Of a DNA stretch of 64,000 bases, positions 47,052 through 55,949 are shown piece by piece. The notes below the pieces were generated by a model. It was given only the letters and a program-made list of their open reading frames with translations, did not search any database and was not told the DNA's origin. How positions within the stretch are numbered: position 1 is the stretch's first letter; every line of letters begins with the position of its first letter. Made by a program: the position numbers and the translations under genes. Source of the stretch: Kitasatospora sp. GAS204B (GTDB lineage Bacteria > Actinomycetota > Actinomycetes > Streptomycetales > Streptomycetaceae); the NCBI RefSeq assembly GCF_029892155.1, contig NZ_JARZAG010000020.1, positions 1 to 64,000 on the forward strand, written 5' to 3'.

Positions 47052-47320
47052 GCCCGTTCCACGGCAGGCACGACAAGCGAATTGACGGATGGTCACGGAC
47101 CCGTCGAAGCGGCACGCGGGATTCGCGGGTGCGGACCGAAAGCACCACATCACCAGACCAAGTCGGACATCGGAGCTGCACATTGACTGGAATTGATTGA
47201 TCGGCGTGACCGCCGGCGCCCGAACAACTGGAGCACCACTACAACGTTAAGTGGATCAGCGCCGCCGCGGTCCGGCGGGCGGCGACTGATGACGGCCATT
47301 GGTGTCAAGGGGGTACACGA

Positions 47321-49318
47321 GTGGAGTTCGCCATCCTCGGACCGATACAGGTTCTGGACGACGAAGGCGTTCGCGCGGTTCCAGCGGCGAAGCAGCGCAT
47401 CCTGCTGGCGACGCTGTTGACGCGCAGGGGGCAGGTGGTTCCGAGCGGTCTGCTGGCGGAGATGGTCTGGGACGGGCAGCCACCACGCAGCGCGGCCATC
47501 ACCCTGCGCAACTACGTGATGCGGCTGCGGAGCGCGCTCGGTGCGGCCGGTGGTCGCATCGAGACGCTGGCCGGCGGCTACCGGATCAACATCGAGGCCG
47601 AGGAGTTCGACGCCCAACGGTTCGTGCTGCTGCGCGACCGAGGTGTCGCGATGCTGCGGGAGGGTGCGTTCGGGCGCGCGCTCGAACTGCTCGACCAGGC
47701 GCTGCGGTTGTGGCGCGGTCCCGCGCTGGTGGACGTCCCGTCCGACCGGCTCCAGCTCGAGCAGGTGGACCGGCTCACCGAGGGCCGGCTGGACGCCCTG
47801 GAGGCGCGGTTGGAGGCCGAGCTGAGGCTGGGCCGCAGTTCGGCGGTGATCGCCGAGCTGCGGCTGCTCACCGCCGAGCACCCCGGGCGGGAGCGGTTCT
47901 GGGCGCAGCTGATGACCGCGCTGTACGGCAGCGGACGGCAGTGCGAGGCGCTCGCCGTCTACCGGGAGGTTCGCGCCATCCTGGCCGAGGACATCGGGGT
48001 CGAGCCCGGCAGCGAGCTGCGTGAGGTGCACCAGCGGATCCTGCGCGCCGACGCCGGGTTGGCGGAGCAGTGCGGCCGATCCAGACAGGTCGCAGGGCTC
48101 CAGACCGGGCTCCTGGCCGGTGACGAGGAGGCAGTCGCGCCGCCACTGTCGATCGACGGGCTGAAGGTGACGCCGTTTCAGGTACCGCCGCAGGAGCCGG
48201 GGTTCGTCGGCCGGATCGCCGAGACCGCCGAGCTGGTGGCGGAACTGTCCCAGGAGACCAGGGACTCGCCCTGCGTGGTGGTCGTCTCGGGCCAGCCAGG
48301 CGTCGGCAAGAGCGCGTTGGTCGGGCGCGTCGCCCGCCTCGCCCGCTCCGCCGCGCCGGCCGGCACGCTCTTCGCCGACCTGCGCGGCACCGACCGCGAC
48401 CCCGCCTCGCCGCGCTCGGTGCTCCGCGCTTTCCTGCTCACCCTCGGCGTGCCCGCCGAGGCGATCCCGGCGGAGACGGCGGAGCGCACCGCGCTGTACC
48501 GCTCGGTACTGGTGGGCCGGCGGGTGCTGGTGGTGCTGGACAACGCGCGGGACGGCGCGCAGGTGCGCCCGCTGCTGCCGGCCGATCCGGCGAACGCGAC
48601 GCTGATCACCAGCCGCAGCCGGCTCGCCGACCTGATCGGGGCCCGGCAGGTGGAGCTGGAACCGCTGACCGGTGACGAGGCGCAGTCGCTGCTGAGCCGG
48701 ATCGTGGGCCCGGAGCGACTGGCCGTCGACCCGGCGGCTGCCCGGACGCTGGCGGCGGCCTGCGGACGGCTGCCGCTCGCACTGCGGATCTGCGCGGCAC
48801 GGCTGTCCGCCCGGCCCCTGTGGACCGTTCGCTACCTGGCCGATCGGCTGACCGACAGTTGTCGCCTCTTCGACGAACTCCGCCTGGGCAGCCTGGACGT
48901 ACGCGCCGCCCTGACCCTCAGCCACGACGCCCTGGACCCTGCCGCCGCACGGGCCTTCCGCCTGCTCGCCCAGCCGGACGTCCCCGCCTTCTGGACCGCC
49001 ACGGCCGCCGAACTGCTGGACCAGTCCGAGCGGGAGGCGGAGCGGATCCTGGAAACCCTGCTGGACGCCCACCTGATCTCCGCGCTCGCCCCGGACCGCT
49101 ACGGCTACTCGGACCTCCTGCGCGCCTTCGCCCGCGAGCAGTGCCTGCGCTGGGACTCCGCGCAGGAGCGGTCCCGGGTGCTGGCGCGGGCGGAGCCGCG
49201 ACGAACCGGTGAGCGGCGCCAGAGCACGTCGGCGGTGCTGCTCGAGGTGGTCGACGGTCGCGCGTACGCCTTCCGCTCGCGGTCCCACCTGCCGCACCGG
49301 GAGACGGCGCTCGGCTGA
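47321..49318 (+). CDS. AfsR-like SARP regulator (DNA-binding, BTAD and NB-ARC domains)
   Basis: 665 residues from GTG 47321 behind AAGGGGG. The winged-helix DNA-binding part (~5-90) contains KQRILLATLLTRRGQVV and LRNYVMRLRSALG. The bacterial transcriptional activation domain follows (~95-245: LLDQALRLWRGPALVDVPSD, ALYGSGRQCEALAVYREVRA). The NB-ARC ATPase (~285-620) has P-loop VVVSGQPGVGKSALVGRVAR and VLVVLDNARDGAQVRPLL. AfsR itself has a further TPR region of several hundred residues that is missing here, so this is the medium-size SARP form. Targets are unknown; no biosynthetic cluster lies beside it. Confidence 0.92.
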   Translation: MEFAILGPIQVLDDEGVRAVPAAKQRILLATLLTRRGQVVPSGLLAEMVWDGQPPRSAAITLRNYVMRLRSALGAAGGRIETLAGGYRINIEAEEFDAQRFVLLRDRGVAMLREGAFGRALELLDQALRLWRGPALVDVPSDRLQLEQVDRLTEGRLDALEARLEAELRLGRSSAVIAELRLLTAEHPGRERFWAQLMTALYGSGRQCEALAVYREVRAILAEDIGVEPGSELREVHQRILRADAGLAEQCGRSRQVAGLQTGLLAGDEEAVAPPLSIDGLKVTPFQVPPQEPGFVGRIAETAELVAELSQETRDSPCVVVVSGQPGVGKSALVGRVARLARSAAPAGTLFADLRGTDRDPASPRSVLRAFLLTLGVPAEAIPAETAERTALYRSVLVGRRVLVVLDNARDGAQVRPLLPADPANATLITSRSRLADLIGARQVELEPLTGDEAQSLLSRIVGPERLAVDPAAARTLAAACGRLPLALRICAARLSARPLWTVRYLADRLTDSCRLFDELRLGSLDVRAALTLSHDALDPAAARAFRLLAQPDVPAFWTATAAELLDQSEREAERILETLLDAHLISALAPDRYGYSDLLRAFAREQCLRWDSAQERSRVLARAEPRRTGERRQSTSAVLLEVVDGRAYAFRSRSHLPHRETALG

Positions 49319-49376
49319 CGGGCGGAGGTGACAGGCCGATAGCCCAGCTGTCTGAGGTGGGCATTAGAGTCCGCTT

Positions 49377-49910
49377 ATGATTCGTACTGATCGTCTGTCA
49401 GCTGTCGCCCTCGCCGGTCTCTTTGCCTTCCTCGTCACCGGTTGCGGACCCACGACCAACCCCGCCCCGGCGAACGCGGCCCAGCCGGCGCCCGCCACCA
49501 CCGCTGCCGGTACAGTGGCGAAGCCGTCCGACCTGCCTGGTGCCAACATCGGCGGCAGTGGCACCATCAGCCTGTCCGGGGGCGCCAGCGGCTCCTACCA
49601 CTTCACCACGGTGGCCTGTCTGGGCGAGAAGTCCCCGTCCGGAAAGCTGACCATGTCCGCCGCGGTCGGCAGCCCTGGCAGCGGGACTGCCGCCATCATC
49701 GACTTCGACGGGACCGGGAAGTTCACGCTGACGATGACCGTCGCCGGTGCCACCCCCTCGATCTGGCAGGGCCAGTCCGCAGTCGGCGCAGCGGCCAACC
49801 GCACCGTTGACACCGTCAAGCTCACCGACCTGCCTATCACCCAGATGACCGGCGGCACGGCCAAGGCCAGCGGCACCCTGACCTGTTCGGGGACGCAGGC
49901 GATGAGCTGA
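49377..49910 (+). CDS. Small lipoprotein, unknown function
   Basis: 177 residues from ATG 49377. Lipobox FLVTGC and a Pro/Ala/Thr-rich linker (~25-55) precede a beta-rich domain with two cysteines (TVACLGEKSPSG and LTCSGTQ) that probably form a disulfide. No family recognised. It follows the SARP gene on the same strand after 58 bp and could be its target or simply a neighbour. Confidence 0.75.
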   Translation: MIRTDRLSAVALAGLFAFLVTGCGPTTNPAPANAAQPAPATTAAGTVAKPSDLPGANIGGSGTISLSGGASGSYHFTTVACLGEKSPSGKLTMSAAVGSPGSGTAAIIDFDGTGKFTLTMTVAGATPSIWQGQSAVGAAANRTVDTVKLTDLPITQMTGGTAKASGTLTCSGTQAMS

Positions 49911-49923
49911 TCCCTGTCGGACC

Positions 49924-50130
49924 TCAGGCGGTGTCGAGGTCTCCGGCGGCGGTGCTGCGGGTGAAGGCCTGCCAGGCGTCGGTGGTGAAGACGAGGGCGG
50001 GGCCGTGGGGGTCCTTGGAGTCGCGGACGGGGACGGCGCCGGGGATGTTGGGGGCGACCTCGATGCAGTTGCCGCCGTTGTCGCTGTGAGAGGACTTGAG
50101 CCAGGTGGCGCCGGAGAGGTCAGGGGTCAT
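49924..50130 (-). CDS. DUF397 protein, copy A
   Basis: 68 residues: LSGATWLKSSHSDNGGNCIEVAP followed by VPVRDSKDPHGPALVFTTDAW, the complete DUF397 pattern. DUF397 genes pair with XRE regulators in Streptomyces (as at the whiJ locus), where the small protein is thought to antagonise or modulate the regulator. Its start lies 98 bp beyond the terminator following copy B, so it is probably transcribed separately. Confidence 0.9.
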   Translation of the reverse strand: MTPDLSGATWLKSSHSDNGGNCIEVAPNIPGAVPVRDSKDPHGPALVFTTDAWQAFTRSTAAGDLDTA

Positions 50131-50227
50131 CGGGAGGTCCTTTCGCAGCCTGCGGAGCAGGGCCTCCGCCGTGAGGTGATCGTACGCTCGGCGTCCGGGT
50201 TGTGACGGACTGTTGGATGAACTCAGA

Positions 50228-50262
50228 CGGCCCCGACGCTCCTTGACGGAGTGTCGGGGCCG
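50228..50262. terminator. Terminator between the two DUF397 genes
   Basis: CGGCCCCGACGCTCC / GGAGTGTCGGGGCCG with one G-T pair and a TTGAC loop, downstream of copy B on the minus strand. Confidence 0.85.
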
Positions 50263-50280
50263 ATCCGGGATGGGAAGCGT

Positions 50281-50487
50281 TCAGACGGCGCCGAGGTCTC
50301 CGGCGGCGGTGCTGCGGGCGAAGGCCTGCCAGGCGTCGGTGGTGAAGACGAGGGCGGGGCCGTGGGGGTCCTTGGAGTCGCGGACGGGGACGATACCGGG
50401 GAAGTCGGGGGCTACCTCGACACACTGGCCGCCGTTTCCGCTGTGGCGTGATTTGACCCAGCGGGCGTTGGTCAGGTCGATGTTCAT
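50281..50487 (-). CDS. DUF397 protein, copy B, coupled to XRE gene
   Basis: 68 residues: LTNARWVKSRHSGNGGQCVEVAP and the same C-terminal half as copy A. At DNA level 50293-50392 and 49936-50035 differ at one base in 100, while the 5' parts differ clearly. Its ATG overlaps the XRE stop (ATGA), giving a coupled regulator-partner pair. Confidence 0.92.
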   Translation of the reverse strand: MNIDLTNARWVKSRHSGNGGQCVEVAPDFPGIVPVRDSKDPHGPALVFTTDAWQAFARSTAAGDLGAV

Positions 50488-51317
50488 TGAATGTCCTTCC
50501 GAACGGCGCGGATCTTGGCCAGGGAAGCCCCTGTGGACAGTGACTCCACTTGCAGCCGATCGTAGTCTCTGTCCCGAGCTGAGACGATGTCACGATTGCG
50601 CTCCAGGTAGCCCCGCAGCTGAGACTCGGAGTAGCCAATGACCGTACGGTCAGGCAGCGTCAGCAGCGTTAGCGGCAGGAGAAATGGGCGGTACTCCGCG
50701 AGGGTCAGCGGGGCGATCTGAATCGTGATGTACGGGCGGCTCGCCAACTCCTCGATGTGGTCCAACTGCCCCCGCATCACCGCCTGCCCGCCGACTGGGC
50801 GCATGAGGCAGCTCTCGTCCATGACGGCATGGATGATCGGCGGGGTCTTCTGTTCCAGCAGCCGCCGTTGCCGGGCAGCGAGATAGGCAATCCGTTCGTC
50901 TGCCTGGACCGGGGTGATGCTGCCGCGCTGCACGGCGGCTGTTTCGAGTGCCGCGGCGTATGCAGGGGTTTGAAAGATGCCCGGGATCACGCCGAGTTCG
51001 AACGTCCGAAGCCGCCGACACCGCCCCTCGCAGTCCGCGAACTCCTCGAACCCCTCCAGCAGTGCGGCGCGCGTGCACCTGCGCCACAGCTCGTAGAAGG
51101 CCTCGCCGGTCTCGAACACCTCGTCGGCTTTCACAGCGAATTTCCTTGTTGGAGGACGCTTCACTCCTTCGATGTACGAGACCAGCGTGTTCGAGTAGCC
51201 CATCCGCTTGCCGGTCTGCACCTGGGACCAGCCCTTCGCCCTTCGTGCCCTGCGCAGTTCCGCCGCGAAGCGGGCAAAGGGCGATGACGATCCGTCAATC
51301 TCCGGCTCTTCCAACAT
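50484..51317 (-). CDS. XRE-family regulator with DUF5753-type C-terminus
   Basis: 277 residues from ATG 51317 (GGAAGG upstream; a TTG at 51356 would add 13 residues). HTH at ~8-65: FAAELRRARRAKGWSQVQTG and YSNTLVSYIEGVKRPPTRKF. The remainder is the Streptomyces-type sensor/partner domain: LRTFELGVIPGIFQTPAYAAAL, RLAARQRRLLEQ-like run, MRGQLDHIEELA and TLLTLPDRTVIGYSES. Such WhiJ-like regulators act with their DUF397 partner in development or metabolite control. It is divergent from a three-gene operon of small proteins. Confidence 0.9.
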   Translation of the reverse strand: MLEEPEIDGSSSPFARFAAELRRARRAKGWSQVQTGKRMGYSNTLVSYIEGVKRPPTRKFAVKADEVFETGEAFYELWRRCTRAALLEGFEEFADCEGRCRRLRTFELGVIPGIFQTPAYAAALETAAVQRGSITPVQADERIAYLAARQRRLLEQKTPPIIHAVMDESCLMRPVGGQAVMRGQLDHIEELASRPYITIQIAPLTLAEYRPFLLPLTLLTLPDRTVIGYSESQLRGYLERNRDIVSARDRDYDRLQVESLSTGASLAKIRAVRKDIQ

Positions 51318-51420
51318 CGTCTGCACCTTCCACTCGCGGATTTGGTCAACGTTCAACCCCTAGCGAGCGTAGCTCCGGATGCCGAACCTTGTAACTAGTC
51401 CGCTACGGAGAGGAACAGCC

Positions 51421-51672
51421 ATGAACGCCCGCAGAGAACCCCCACCGACCCTCTACACCCCCCAGTCCGGGGAACTGGTCCGCGACGAGAAACACGGCCT
51501 GACCGGCCATTACATGGGCCCGGGCTACGGCAAGCGCCCCACCGTCTACCTCCGCCCGGTCGGCGGCGGCTGCGAGTGGGAGACCCCGGCCAGCGAGATT
51601 CAACCGCTGACCGGCGCGCCGGAGTTGCGCGCTGTTCGCGCCCCCGGCCGAGCGGGCGAGGCCACCGGGTGA
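51421..51672 (+). CDS. Small protein, first of a three-gene coupled operon
   Basis: 83 residues from ATG 51421 with GGAGAGG upstream. Contains HYMGPGYGKRPTVYLRPVGGG and a short acidic/aromatic stretch; no family recognised beyond a recurrent Streptomyces small protein found beside XRE/DUF397 genes. Its TGA overlaps the next GTG (GTGA). Confidence 0.75.
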   Translation: MNARREPPPTLYTPQSGELVRDEKHGLTGHYMGPGYGKRPTVYLRPVGGGCEWETPASEIQPLTGAPELRAVRAPGRAGEATG

Positions 51673-51890
51673 AGCCCCCCGTCGCCCTGCCGCCCCGGCA
51701 TCAGTGGCGGTTCGGGTGGTGCGCCTGCTGCGACCGTCAGACCCTGGTCGCACCGGGCCCACAGATCACCACCGACGGCGGCCCGATCAGCCTCCCCTAC
51801 TGCGTGGACGGTTTCGAACGAGCCGGCCGCTACGTTCACCGCGCGCGGCTGCGCGGCTCGTACCGAGAACAGAGGAACCAGGAACCATGA
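51669..51890 (+). CDS. Small Cys-rich protein, second of the operon
   Basis: 73 residues from GTG 51669, which overlaps the previous stop. WCACCDRQTLV (a CxxC pair) and PYCVDGF suggest a small zinc-ribbon-like or disulfide protein. Function unknown. Its stop overlaps the next ATG (ATGA). Confidence 0.72.
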   Translation: MKPPVALPPRHQWRFGWCACCDRQTLVAPGPQITTDGGPISLPYCVDGFERAGRYVHRARLRGSYREQRNQEP

Positions 51891-52162
51891 GCACCGCCAA
51901 CCCCGGCCCCACCCCCACCGACAGCCCCTTCGACCGCACCACCGCGCTGGCCGAGCTGCGTGCCCTCGGCCGGCAGCTCAACCGCCAGGCGGCCGACCGG
52001 ACCGACGCCTCCACGGCCGAGCTGGACGCGACGCTCGAAGCGATGCGCGCCCTCCACGCCCGGATCATGGCCGACCTGGCCGACCTGGCCGGCCCCGTGG
52101 CTCCTCCTCCCGCCGGCGGACGTACGTCCGCCCGCGCCCCCGAGCCGCCTCGGTCCGCATGA
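51887..52162 (+). CDS. Small helical protein, third of the operon
   Basis: 91 residues from ATG 51887. The middle (~18-68) is a single amphipathic helix-rich region (LAELRALGRQLNRQAAD, STAELDATLEAMRALHARIM) with coiled-coil character, followed by a Pro-rich tail. No family recognised. Confidence 0.72.
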   Translation: MSTANPGPTPTDSPFDRTTALAELRALGRQLNRQAADRTDASTAELDATLEAMRALHARIMADLADLAGPVAPPPAGGRTSARAPEPPRSA

Positions 52163-52394
52163 ACGCCCAGCACGCGACCGCACCCCTGGGCGTTCTGCTT
52201 GTACCGACGAACGCCGAGATCTCCCGCTGACGGACGATCACCCGATGACGATCAAGCCTATGACCGGCCCAAGCACCTCTGCCCGACGCCACACCAGCCC
52301 CTGTGGCCTCCGGAGTTCAGGATCTGCCCGTCACGCGCGGCGTATCCCGAACAGCCGCAGGCCGAGAGCGTCGGACGGCGGTCTGCCCAGAGCG

Positions 52395-53621
52395 TCATCG
52401 GCCGCGGACCGTGGTGGTCAACTGCTCGACCTGGCTCAGGTGGCGGGCCGCGCCGATGTTGTCCGCCAGTCGTCGGGCATGCCGTAGATGGTCGATGGCC
52501 TCGTCGCGTTCGCCACGGGCGAGGTGGGCCCTGGCGAGGTCGCAGCGTAGGCCGGCGGTCGCGCGTATGAAGGTCGCATCATTCTCGGCGAGCGCGTCGT
52601 ACAGTTCGTCGAGAGCGGCGGCCTCGCCGAGGTGCACGAGTGCCCGGCCTCGCCAGCGGGCCAGCACGTTGTCGTTGAAGAAGATGCTCGGCATGTCAGG
52701 ATCCCTGCAGGCTTCTCCCGGCGGGAGCAGTGCGGCGGCTCGGTCCAGAGCGCGCAGGCAGGCGTCCCGCCGGCCAGCGTATGCGAGCGTCTTGGCCGCT
52801 GCGGCGTGGAGCCAGGCCAGCTGCCGGGGAGACGCTTTTCCCCCCACGGTGTGGTGCGCTGCCTGGACGAGCTGGACGGCGAGGTCGGGTCGTGCCGACA
52901 GCATGTTGGCCTGTCGCGCCATCACGTCTGCCACGTATCGCGGGTGCTTCGATTCGAGGGCAGCGCGTCGCGCCAGTTCGCACAGCCTCCACGCGTCCTC
53001 GGCGGCGCCGAGATCCAGTGCCTGCGAGGCTGCGAGCGTGGCCGCACAGGCGAGTGCCTGCGCCACCGATTCCCGGGTGCCGGGCAGCATGGAGAAGCTC
53101 AGCGAGTGGTCCAGGGCAGCCACATGAGCCCGCGTCTGTGCCATCGAGGCGGCGGGTCCCATCCGGCGGTCGAGCGTGCGTAGGAGCTCGGTCTGGGCCA
53201 GGAAGGTGTCGACGGTGTCGGGAGTCAGGGTTGTGCCCCACGCGAGATTCCTGGCCAGTTCCCTGTCTTCGGCTGTACGGAACCGCGCGCTCCGTGTGTC
53301 GGTGATGTCAGCTGGCCAGGTCCGCGTGGCGTCATGACGAGGCGCGCTGCCAGGGGCTGAAGGAGTGGTGATCGCTGTTCGGGCCGCGGCGACCAGGAGT
53401 CGACGGCCGGCGGAGTCCAGGTCGAGGCCGGTGGCGATGTGGGCCACCGTCGTCATGCGCGGGTGCCGTTTCCCCGACTCCAGCATGCTGATCGCGTGTC
53501 TGGACACCCCCGACCGGTCGGCCAGCCCTTCCTGCGTCAAGCCGGCCCTCAGCCGGTACTCACGCAGGACCGTTCCGAACCGTGCTGCCACCTGGCCCCC
53601 CGACCACGCATCTGCGCACAC
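52395..53621 (-). CDS. XRE regulator with TPR-like C-terminal domain
   Basis: 408 residues. HTH at ~10-70: FGTVLREYRLRAGLTQEGLA and SGVSRHAISMLESGKRHPRM. From ~165 onward the sequence is an array of helical pairs of TPR type (e.g. DAWRLCELARRAALESKHPR, ACLRALDRAAALLPPGE, RGRALVHLGEAAALDELYDAL, DLARAHLARGERDEAIDHLRH). This layout recalls peptide- or protein-sensing regulators. No partner peptide gene is evident. Confidence 0.85.
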   Translation of the reverse strand: MCADAWSGGQVAARFGTVLREYRLRAGLTQEGLADRSGVSRHAISMLESGKRHPRMTTVAHIATGLDLDSAGRRLLVAAARTAITTPSAPGSAPRHDATRTWPADITDTRSARFRTAEDRELARNLAWGTTLTPDTVDTFLAQTELLRTLDRRMGPAASMAQTRAHVAALDHSLSFSMLPGTRESVAQALACAATLAASQALDLGAAEDAWRLCELARRAALESKHPRYVADVMARQANMLSARPDLAVQLVQAAHHTVGGKASPRQLAWLHAAAAKTLAYAGRRDACLRALDRAAALLPPGEACRDPDMPSIFFNDNVLARWRGRALVHLGEAAALDELYDALAENDATFIRATAGLRCDLARAHLARGERDEAIDHLRHARRLADNIGAARHLSQVEQLTTTVRGR

Positions 53622-53985
53622 CGTTGACCGGGGTGTGACCCCGTCAACTTGTCCATCGGAGCCGACTCTACGGATCGATACCGGCGAACGCCACAGCAGT
53701 GCAACACGAACGCCATGGAGCCCACCGCCACACCCGGCCAGGATGGTTCACACGTCGAGCAGGCGGTGGCAGTACCAGACGGCCCTTCAGAATCGGCAAC
53801 ACCAGGGTCGGTTCGCGGACACGGACCGCGATGACATCGCCGCCACGCCCGGACCTGTCCTGGACCACGCTTGCGGAGCTCCGCACCACCACGGTGCAGG
53901 AGCGCCCGCCAGGTGGGCGCGTTCACACCGGACAGGCGCCGCAGCCGCTCGGCCGTCACCGTCAACCAGCTGAATGGAGTCTTTC
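53622..53985. other. Gap upstream of small secreted protein
   Basis: 364 bp between divergent genes. I see no gene I can support, although short frames exist on both strands; TTGACGGGGTC (minus strand, near 53650) could be a -35 region for the XRE-TPR gene. Confidence 0.4.
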
Positions 53986-54345
53986 GTGCCCATCAACAAG
54001 ACACTGCAACGCGTCGCCGCCGTCTCGCTCGTGGCCGTCGCCGCGGTGGCCGGCGCCACCGTCTCCGCGAGTGCTGCGGAGGGGAACTGGAACGTTACGG
54101 CATCATCCACGTGTGTCGCCACGGAGCAAGTTCAGTTGATCAACGGGCACGACTACATGCAGGTCGACCCCAACAGCAACGGCGGGGGCTGCCAGTTCGG
54201 CATCTGGGACTGGAACAACTCCCGCTGGGTGTACGGCCCGACCACCTACGGCGGCCTCTCCGGCTGGTACTACGACGGCCCCGGCTACAACATGTCCGTC
54301 TGCGCCCAGGACGGCGGCGCGTGGGTGTGCGGCCCGGCCAACTGA
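53986..54345 (+). CDS. Small secreted Trp/Tyr-rich protein
   Basis: 119 residues from GTG 53986 (GGAG upstream; ATG 53974 would add four residues). A signal peptide ends near VSASAAEG. The ~85-residue mature protein carries three or more Cys (SSTCVATEQ, GGGCQFGIWDWN, MSVCAQDGG, VWVCGPAN-like end) and many aromatic residues. No family recognised; in size and style it resembles small secreted beta-rich proteins such as I36 members, but the I36 pattern is not clear. A strong terminator follows. Confidence 0.7.
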   Translation: MPINKTLQRVAAVSLVAVAAVAGATVSASAAEGNWNVTASSTCVATEQVQLINGHDYMQVDPNSNGGGCQFGIWDWNNSRWVYGPTTYGGLSGWYYDGPGYNMSVCAQDGGAWVCGPAN

Positions 54346-54378
54346 CCCGGCGCACACCGGCGCAGCTGTAAGGCGAGG

Positions 54379-54426
54379 AGGGCCCTCACCGTCATCGACA
54401 ACCGTCGGTGACGGTGAGGGCCCTCG
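54379..54426. terminator. 17-bp perfect-stem terminator
   Basis: GAGGGCCCTCACCGTCA / TGACGGTGAGGGCCCTC across a 14-nt loop with a further ACCGTCGG segment. Confidence 0.88.
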
Positions 54427-54598
54427 TGGGGCGTTCCCTTTCCAACGGCACCACGCGCCCGTGCGAGCGCACAGCGGCGCTCCAGACGTTCCGGGCCGCG
54501 CCTACTACGGGGAAGGCGGACGCCTCCGCTACCGCCGGCTCCTGCCCCCGATCGTTCCTGCCGGCCCACGGGCTAGCCTCCAGCGATCCTCTTGCGCT

Positions 54599-55402
54599 CT
54601 ACTGCCAGGTCGCGGTGTCGGGGTCGATGCCGTGGGCGCGCGCGTTGGCGTCGACGATGCGACGGAACCAGGTGGCAAGGCCGGCGCGGATGCCGTCGTA
54701 GTGGGCGGCGAATCCGGGATCGGCCTCGTACTTGCGGCCGAGACAGACCTGCATCTGCCGGGTGAGGGGAAAGTACGAAGCGAAGACCTCGCGGTGGCGC
54801 TCGACGAGTTGATTCGCCTGCGGGCTGCCAGGTGTGACGCCGGCGTCCATCGCGTCCCCGAGGGCGCGGTCGAAGTCGGCCATGGCGTCGGTGATGGCCT
54901 GCCATTCGTCCGGACCGCGAGAGGCCGAGCCTTCGGCGTACTGCAGCCACTGCGTCGTGTCTCCGTAGCGCTGACGGGCTTGGGCGGGCCAGTCCGGGTT
55001 CCACTGGGGGCCGAAGACCGCGGCCTGCTGCTCGACGGTCAGCAGCAGGCCGCGCTCGTGGGCGTCGATCATCCGATCCAGTCCGGCGCTGAGCTGCTGG
55101 AGGCGGTCGATCCGCTCAGCGACCTGGGTGCGCTGCGCGCGCAGTGCGCCGGGCACGTCCGCGGTCGCGTCGTCCAGGACGGCCCGAATCCTGTCCAGGC
55201 CGAGACCGAGCTCGCGGTAGACGACGATGCGGTGCAGGCGTTCCAGGTCACCGGCGGTGTAGAGCCGGTATCCGGCAGCCGTGCGCAGTGACGGTCGCGC
55301 CAGATCGATCTCATCCCAGTGGTGCAGCGCGCGGACTGTCACGCCCAGACGCGTCGAGACCTGACCGACGGTCAGGCCATCGGCGTCAGTGGCATCAGGC
55401 AT
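54599..55402 (-). CDS. MerR-family regulator with TipAS-like ligand domain
   Basis: 267 residues from ATG 55402. The MerR winged helix (~8-75) reads LTVGQVSTRLGVTVRALHHWDEIDL and YRLYTAGDLERLHRIVVYRELG, followed by the dimerisation helix. The C-terminal half (~135-267) resembles the TipAS drug-sensing fold (EWQAITDAMADFDRALGDAMDAG, GRKYEADPGFAAHYDGIRAG). TipAL responds to thiopeptides; whether this protein does is open. Its start overlaps the upstream VOC gene by 8 bp, so both are made from one mRNA. Confidence 0.9.
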   Translation of the reverse strand: MPDATDADGLTVGQVSTRLGVTVRALHHWDEIDLARPSLRTAAGYRLYTAGDLERLHRIVVYRELGLGLDRIRAVLDDATADVPGALRAQRTQVAERIDRLQQLSAGLDRMIDAHERGLLLTVEQQAAVFGPQWNPDWPAQARQRYGDTTQWLQYAEGSASRGPDEWQAITDAMADFDRALGDAMDAGVTPGSPQANQLVERHREVFASYFPLTRQMQVCLGRKYEADPGFAAHYDGIRAGLATWFRRIVDANARAHGIDPDTATWQ

Positions 55403-55943
55403 GTTCCGCATTATCGCCGCGACTGTCGCCGCGACCGAGATCCGGCGGGGTGATCCCGACGGCAGCGAGGTTCCGCGCCGCCTGACTGGCCGGATCGAAG
55501 GGCTTCGCCGCGGTGAAGACGATCCGTGCGTTCTCGGGGGTGGTCACCGCCACGTCGCGGGTGTTCCAGGGAGTGTCCCGTGGACCGTCGACCGAGTCCG
55601 GGCGCACTGCACGACAGGCCTCGACCACGGAATCGACCTGGCCGAGCACGCACGCGAAGCTGAAGCTCATCGCCGGCGGCTGCTCGGGAACGCTCGGCGC
55701 CGAGACGAGGAGTACGTCCTGGAACGCCCACCGGCGCAGATGCACGAGCGTGCCCGGGATGCTGAACAGCTCGAAGAACCCGAGCCCACGAGTCCAGAAG
55801 TCCACCGACGCCGCGAAATCGCTCGTGGGGATCGTCACGAACGCGGGCATTCCGTAGATGCCGTGGAACGGCTCCGGCGGGACCGCATCCGGGCCGGGGG
55901 CGGGCACGGGACTCATCGCGAACGCGTTGTAGTAGTCGCTCAT
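55395..55943 (-). CDS. VOC-family protein in MerR operon
   Basis: 182 residues from ATG 55943. VOC signature PAFVTIPTSDFAASVDFWTRGLGFFELFS, then VLLVSAPS and DVAVTTPENARIVFTAAKP. Probably binds or modifies a small toxic molecule, the common role of VOC proteins in MerR-type operons (bleomycin-resistance-like). The -10 element of its promoter ends six bases before the ATG, so the transcript is probably leaderless. Confidence 0.85.
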   Translation of the reverse strand: MSDYYNAFAMSPVPAPGPDAVPPEPFHGIYGMPAFVTIPTSDFAASVDFWTRGLGFFELFSIPGTLVHLRRWAFQDVLLVSAPSVPEQPPAMSFSFACVLGQVDSVVEACRAVRPDSVDGPRDTPWNTRDVAVTTPENARIVFTAAKPFDPASQAARNLAAVGITPPDLGRGDSRGDNAEHA

Positions 55944-55949
55944 GCGCCC

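Noticed and set aside
45995..49318. Antibiotic biosynthetic cluster around the SARP gene
   Set aside because: No synthase, tailoring or resistance genes accompany it; neighbours are exported proteins and small regulators.
53549..53965. Minus-strand frame upstream of the small secreted gene
   Set aside because: No ribosome site, mixed codon bias and no family motif; it overlaps the XRE-TPR start region.
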